Of a DNA stretch of 10,368 nucleotides, positions 6,321 through 10,368 are shown piece after piece. The position numbers and the translations under genes were made by a program. This DNA comes from Nitrospina sp. (GTDB lineage: Bacteria; Nitrospinota; Nitrospinia; Nitrospinales; VA-1), in the NCBI GenBank assembly GCA_018665625.1, contig JABJCF010000168.1, forward strand, positions 1 through 10,368, given 5' to 3'. The stretch's first letter is position 1, and each line of letters begins with the position of its first letter. The notes under the pieces are model-generated. The model was not told where the DNA came from, ran no database searches, and saw nothing but the letters and a program-made list of their open reading frames with translations.

Positions 6321-6881
6321 TCAAAGCTTTTGTGCGATAAGAGATGCAAAAGCTTTTGGGTCTTCGTCAACTTCCCTGTATCTTAAAATTCGAAAATCAT
6401 CAAAAACTCTTAACAATTCATTTTGCTCTAAAACCCATTCCTTTTTAAAGTTGCTGTATTTTAAATAGTCCACGTTAAACGTTTCGTAAAATAAAATTCC
6501 GCCAGGTTTTAAAGTCTTCCGTATTTCCGGGAACAACTTTCGTTCGAGGAAATTAAAGCAGAGCACCAAATCATATTCATTTTCTGGAAAGGAGCTACTA
6601 TCTAGATCGGCGGAAACTATTGTAATCTTTACGTTTTTTTCGTTTGCGAGGTTTTGGGCTTTGCTGAGGGCAATCTCGGATATATCTAAACTAATCACGT
6701 CATAACCGAAAGAAGCGGCAAAAACGGAATTTCTTCCCTCACCGGCGGCAATATCCAGGGCTTTTCCGCCTTTAGAGAGAAAACGGGTGTGGGATTTTAG
6801 CCACTCACAGGGTTCTTTCCCTGAAATATAGCTATCACCTTCATATTTTGAGTTCCATTTTTCCTTGTCTTTCAAAGACAT
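6321..6881 (-). CDS. Class I SAM-dependent methyltransferase (TehB/UbiE-like fold)
   Basis: This encodes 186 residues from the ATG at 6879-6881. The frame stays open to 6989, but a start there would place the gene's own promoter and the rplU -35 region inside coding sequence. The N-terminus MSLKDKEKWNSKYEG at 6881 also matches small methyltransferases that begin with WxxxY. The SAM motif I is ALDIAAGEGRNSVFAA (41-56), the acidic residue of the second strand is D66, the motif around YDLVLCFNFLER is at 103-114, and LKPGGILFYETF is at 124-135. It is cytosolic. The family includes TehB-type tellurite and thiol methyltransferases, but the substrate cannot be told. It is the first gene of a unit with the SHOCT lipoprotein and is divergent from rplU. 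Confidence 0.85.
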   Translation of the reverse strand: MSLKDKEKWNSKYEGDSYISGKEPCEWLKSHTRFLSKGGKALDIAAGEGRNSVFAASFGYDVISLDISEIALSKAQNLANEKNVKITIVSADLDSSSFPENEYDLVLCFNFLERKLFPEIRKTLKPGGILFYETFNVDYLKYSNFKKEWVLEQNELLRVFDDFRILRYREVDEDPKAFASLIAQKL

Positions 6882-6914
6882 ATAAACTATCCGAATAGGG
6901 GTTCGAGTGCGATT

Positions 6915-6943
6915 ATTATAAAGGCGAGTCAAATCAATAACAA
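6915..6943 (-). promoter_or_regulatory. Sigma-70-type promoter of the methyltransferase-lipoprotein unit
   Basis: On the minus strand TTGTTA (6943-6938) and a perfect TATAAT (6920-6915) are separated by exactly 17 bp. The predicted start is near 6908, which gives a leader of about 27 nt to the ATG at 6881 and supports that start codon. Confidence 0.6.
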
Positions 6944-6982
6944 GCAGATGTCGAGTCTGGGTTACAGTAATTACGCTAAATC

Positions 6983-7011
6983 TTGACATAGCCGTCTTTT
7001 TTTCTTAAGAT
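6983..7011 (+). promoter_or_regulatory. Sigma-70-type promoter of rplU-rpmA-obgE
   Basis: A consensus -35 TTGACA (6983-6988) and a -10 TAAGAT (7006-7011) have the optimal 17-bp spacer, which includes a T-run. The predicted start is near 7018. It lies 74 bp before the rplU start and is the best promoter match I noticed in the window, as expected for a ribosomal protein operon. Confidence 0.72.
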
Positions 7012-7036
7012 GACTGTTTTATTTACAACTCTAGGG

Positions 7037-7051
7037 CGGGGAATTTTCCCG
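7037..7051 (+). promoter_or_regulatory. Short hairpin in the rplU leader
   Basis: CGGGGA (7037-7042) pairs with TTCCCG (7046-7051), including one G-T wobble, around a 3-base loop. A GTTTTC tract follows from 7051. It lies about 20 nt into the predicted rplU transcript. It could be a weak attenuator or r-protein leader element, or it could be chance. Confidence 0.35.
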
Positions 7052-7071
7052 TTTTCTATTGTTAGATTATC

Positions 7072-7076
7072 GGGAG
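7072..7076 (+). promoter_or_regulatory. Ribosome binding site that fixes the rplU start
   Basis: GGGAG lies 8 bases before the ATG at 7085. It selects this start, which gives the canonical L21 N-terminus [14 protein letters not shown], over the in-frame starts at 7079 and further upstream. Confidence 0.65.
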
Positions 7077-7084
7077 TGATGGGA

Positions 7085-7396
7085 ATGATTGCAGTAATTC
7101 AAACAGGCGGCAAACAATATAAAGTATCTGAAGGTGATGAAATTCAAGTTGAAAAACTTGATGGCAGTGTTGGTGAAAGTATTAATTTAGAAAAAGTTCT
7201 CATTTGCGGTGAAGGGGATTCTGCAAAAGTGGGGAATCCTTTTCTGGAAGGCTGTTCTGTGGTTTGTGAAGTGACAGAGCAATACAGAGATAAAAAAATC
7301 ATCGTATTCAAAAAGCATAGACGAAAAAACTACCGCAGAAAAAATGGACACCGTCAATCAATGACACGTTTGAAAATAACTGCAATTAACGCGTAA
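7085..7396 (+). CDS. rplU: 50S ribosomal protein L21
   Basis: This encodes 103 residues, the typical length of bacterial L21, a large-subunit protein that binds 23S rRNA. The N-terminus [20 protein letters not shown] and the basic C-terminal signature ([17 protein letters not shown], then TRLKI) are diagnostic. The frame is open further upstream, but the ribosome site at 7072-7076 and the family length fix the ATG at 7085. It is the first gene of the conserved rplU-rpmA-obgE cluster, driven by the promoter at 6983-7011, with rpmA starting 18 bp downstream. A small hairpin in its leader might allow feedback control, which is not shown. Confidence 0.97.
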   Translation: MIAVIQTGGKQYKVSEGDEIQVEKLDGSVGESINLEKVLICGEGDSAKVGNPFLEGCSVVCEVTEQYRDKKIIVFKKHRRKNYRRKNGHRQSMTRLKITAINA

Positions 7397-7414
7397 TTAC
7401 TGGGGAAACGGAAC

Positions 7415-7672
7415 ATGGCACATAAAAAAGGACAGGGAAGCACTTCAAACGGTCGCGACAGTAGAGGCCAAAGACTGGGCGTAAAAAGGTATGGCGGGCA
7501 AGCGGTTAAAGCAGGAGAAATATTAGTGCGCCAACGTGGTACTTCTTTTCATCCTGGAGACAATGTCGGGCTGGGAAGCGACTATACGATTTTTTCAAAA
7601 ATTGCGGGAGTTGTAAAATTTGAACATCGTGATCGCAAAACGCAAAAAATCAGTGTCCACCCACAAAACTAA
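7415..7672 (+). CDS. rpmA: 50S ribosomal protein L27
   Basis: This encodes 85 residues of the standard L27, whose N-terminal tail reaches the peptidyl-transferase centre. The sequence [20 protein letters not shown], followed by [24 protein letters not shown] and GVVKFE, is diagnostic. It begins directly with MAHKKG and has no cleavable N-terminal extension of the Firmicutes type. TGGGGAAACGGA upstream of the ATG contains the ribosome site. It sits 18 bp after rplU and 85 bp before obgE, and that second gap contains two hairpins. Confidence 0.97.
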   Translation: MAHKKGQGSTSNGRDSRGQRLGVKRYGGQAVKAGEILVRQRGTSFHPGDNVGLGSDYTIFSKIAGVVKFEHRDRKTQKISVHPQN

Positions 7673-7689
7673 ACTCGTCTCTCCATTCT

Positions 7690-7710
7690 AAGCTTTTCCA
7701 CGCAAAGCTT
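7690..7710 (+). other. Inverted repeat (hairpin) after rpmA
   Basis: AAGCTTT (7690-7696) and AAAGCTT (7704-7710) form a perfect 7-bp stem around a 7-base loop. No T-run follows on either strand, so it is not a standard terminator. It may serve RNA processing or stability between rpmA and obgE. Confidence 0.4.
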
Positions 7711-7712
7711 GA

Positions 7713-8780
<1,068 letters not shown>

Positions 8781-8804
8781 TGCTAAAGGTGTGATGCGAA
8801 TTAA

Positions 8805-10368
8805 TTATTGAATCAAAAAGTCTTGGAATTTAATTTTTTTGACCCTGGTGTCACCTTCGATTTTCTTGTTATAAGCGAGTTTTAAACGTTTTTGCAGTTT
8901 TTCTTTTACATAAAGAATATCATTGTAAAATTTTCTACTCAGGAACCTTTCAACAGTTTGTACTGTAATTTCTTCAAAGTAGGGCAGTGCGTTTTGCAAA
9001 ATCGTCGCTCCAGATTCATTGTCAAAAGTTATTTCAAGTGTGAAGCTTAGAACTCTGATGTCATTTACATCAAAGGCAACTGGCATTATGGTTGCAAGCT
9101 TAACCATTTTAGCTTCAGGTGACAAGGCGGCCTTTAGGCCAGCAGAATCTTCTTCAACCACTTCTACCTCTTTTGCGGCTTCCGATAGGGTGTCTGACTT
9201 ATTTAGTTCCTGAGCAACATCAGATTGAGTATCTTCTTTAGTCATTCCTGGAACATCGGGTTTCTTTGTTTCTTCTTTGGGGTTTGGTTGGGTAGCAGCT
9301 TCCTCTTCCGGCGGAGAAATTTTATTTTCGTCATTTTTTGGGGTTAAACCTTCAGGAACTTCAGCTTCTGTTTTCTCCACTTCCGCAAGTTCAGGAGGGG
9401 CAAATGTTTGCATTGCGAAATACGCACCGCCTGCAGTCAGTAAAATGCCCAGCACACCTCCTGCCAGCATCATTTTCCCTGTTTTGGTAGCAGGAACTGA
9501 AATGGGTCCTATTTTTATTCTTTCTTCCTCTTCCTCGTCGTCTTCTTCCTCGTCAGCCTCTTGTTCTTTTTCTTCTGTTTCCTCTTCGGTTTTTTCTTCT
9601 GCTGTTGCGGTTTGTTCAGTAGATTCCTGGTCGGCAAAAGCTTCAGCCCACATATCTTCTTCGCTCATTTCGGCAGCGGGCTCTTCTGCTTTTTCTTCGG
9701 CAGCTTCTTCTTTTTCTTCTGTTTTCTCTTCGGTTTTTTCTTCTGCCGTTTGTTCTGTAGATTCCTGGTCGGCAAAGGCGGCGGCCCACATATCTTCATC
9801 GCTCATTTCGCCAGCGGGCTCTTCTGCTTTTTCTTCGGCAGCTTCTTCTTTTTCTTCGATGGGTTCCTCAACAACCTCTTCAGGTGTTTCTTCGGAGGTT
9901 TCTACTAATTCATCCTCTTCTTGATCCTCATCTTCCTCTTCATCAACTTCTTCTACAGGAGAATCAGTTTCGTCTGCTTCGGTTTCTTGAGAAGCGGCGG
10001 ATTCTTCAACAGGTTCTTTCTCTTTTTCTTCATCCTCATCTTCGTCATTGAGAATATCGTCTAATAGGCTATCTAAATCTTCATCCTCTTCGTCAGGTGA
10101 TTCATCATCCAAATCTACAGATTCATCATCTTTTTCTGACTCAGGAGACTCATTTTTAGGTTCATCGGCCATCGTGTCTAACTCCAGTTCCTCCCCTGAT
10201 TCATTCAGGGTTTCTCCAGAGTCCTCTTGGGTTTGGGTATCTCCGCTGATGAGATCATCGAGCATGTTATCGAGTTCGGGCTCAGGTGCACTTTCGCTGG
10301 CTTCTTCAGACTCAGCCTCTTTGTCACCGCTGATGAGATCATCGAGCATGTTATCGAGTTCGGGCTCA
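8805..10368 (-). CDS. Acidic-repeat membrane protein with FliL-like C-terminal domain, 5' end outside the window
   Basis: At least 520 residues are encoded. The frame continues through the right edge (EPELDN precedes the ATG at 10349), so the start is missing. Numbering from that ATG, residues 1-277 are extremely acidic and repetitive. They hold LDNMLDDLISGD copies, a degenerate LDSLLDDILNDED, and two EMSxEDMWAxAFADQESTEQT modules. A basic/neutral stretch then leads to one transmembrane helix (about 293-316). A second acidic linker and a domain (about 405-514) follow, with VLSFTLEITF, a helix-rich segment and the ending VKKIKFQDFLIQ, which matches FliL proteins of the flagellar motor. FliL normally has only a short cytoplasmic tail, so the N-terminus is exceptional. 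Topology is probably acidic part inside, FliL-like domain in the periplasm. No flagellar gene is nearby, so a motor role is unproven. Confidence 0.72.
   Translation of the reverse strand, partial: EPELDNMLDDLISGDKEAESEEASESAPEPELDNMLDDLISGDTQTQEDSGETLNESGEELELDTMADEPKNESPESEKDDESVDLDDESPDEEDEDLDSLLDDILNDEDEDEEKEKEPVEESAASQETEADETDSPVEEVDEEEDEDQEEDELVETSEETPEEVVEEPIEEKEEAAEEKAEEPAGEMSDEDMWAAAFADQESTEQTAEEKTEEKTEEKEEAAEEKAEEPAAEMSEEDMWAEAFADQESTEQTATAEEKTEEETEEKEQEADEEEDDEEEEERIKIGPISVPATKTGKMMLAGGVLGILLTAGGAYFAMQTFAPPELAEVEKTEAEVPEGLTPKNDENKISPPEEEAATQPNPKEETKKPDVPGMTKEDTQSDVAQELNKSDTLSEAAKEVEVVEEDSAGLKAALSPEAKMVKLATIMPVAFDVNDIRVLSFTLEITFDNESGATILQNALPYFEEITVQTVERFLSRKFYNDILYVKEKLQKRLKLAYNKKIEGDTRVKKIKFQDFLIQ
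9582..9857 (-). repeat. Two tandem 138-bp repeats in the acidic region
   Basis: Two adjacent in-frame copies (9726-9857 and 9582-9719) have a 46-codon period. Each encodes EEKEEAAEEKAEEPA, EMSxEDMWAxAF and ADQESTEQT. Differences are few (G/A, D/E, A/E), and long stretches match at DNA level, indicating a recent duplication. Confidence 0.85.
10243..10368 (-). repeat. Exact 42-bp direct repeat with 84-bp period at the right edge
   Basis: Bases 10243-10284 and 10327-10368 are identical over 42 bp. They encode EPELDNMLDDLISGD with a 28-codon period. The second copy is cut by the window end, so the repeat may continue outside. Confidence 0.9.

Noticed and set aside
6882..6989. Upstream extension of the methyltransferase to an ATG at 6989
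   Set aside because: It would cover the gene's own TATAAT promoter and the rplU -35 box. It also adds 36 residues with no family similarity.
9277..9924. Long plus-strand open frames rich in Ser, Phe and Cys opposite the acidic gene
   Set aside because: They are the reverse complement of GAA/GAG-rich codons of the FliL-like gene. Their low-complexity Ser/Phe composition and lack of ribosome sites mark them as shadows.

Overview
The window looks like a chromosomal segment of a Gram-negative, moderately AT-rich bacterium. It carries a ribosomal-protein/GTPase operon (rplU-rpmA-obgE), a lipoprotein with a Ser at +2 after the lipobox Cys, an exported cysteine-rich Sel1-repeat protein and a FliL-like single-pass membrane protein. 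The mix of a DUF4254-like protein, several bacterial RNI-type leucine-rich-repeat (LRR) proteins and a SHOCT lipoprotein would suit a deltaproteobacterial or Nitrospinota-like lineage. That placement is an inference, not a reading. I see no tRNA, rRNA, CRISPR array, insertion sequence or phage gene.

Left third (1-4919). A 5'-truncated LRR gene runs in from the left edge (1-888, +). It converges on a two-gene minus-strand unit made of an exported Sel1-repeat protein (1559-2020) followed 5 bp later by a cytosolic LRR protein (894-1553). A 253-bp divergent region (2021-2273) holds weak promoter candidates for both directions. To its right is a tightly packed plus-strand operon: shikimate kinase (aroK, 2274-2801), an LRR protein overlapping it by ATGA (2798-3610), an AlkA-like DNA glycosylase (3630-4259) and a class I O-methyltransferase (4287-4919). 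These products share no obvious pathway.

Middle (4920-6908). A small protein made of two tandem DUF4254-like modules (5022-5486, +) has its own candidate promoter. It converges on a minus-strand pair: a SAM-dependent methyltransferase (6321-6881) and a SHOCT lipoprotein (5492-6304). That pair is driven by a good sigma-70-type promoter (TTGTTA-17-TATAAT).

Right third (6983-10368). A near-consensus promoter (TTGACA-17-TAAGAT) drives rplU-rpmA-obgE. The rplU leader and the rpmA-obgE gap hold short hairpins, and obgE has no visible Shine-Dalgarno sequence. Convergent to obgE and open at the right edge is a large gene for a membrane protein. It has about 290 residues of extremely acidic repeat sequence, one transmembrane helix and a C-terminal FliL-like domain.

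I found no self-evident new multi-gene system. The most unusual items are the acidic-repeat FliL-like protein with exact DNA repeats, the duplicated DUF4254-like protein, and the three 27-residue-period LRR genes placed next to unrelated genes within 3.6 kb.
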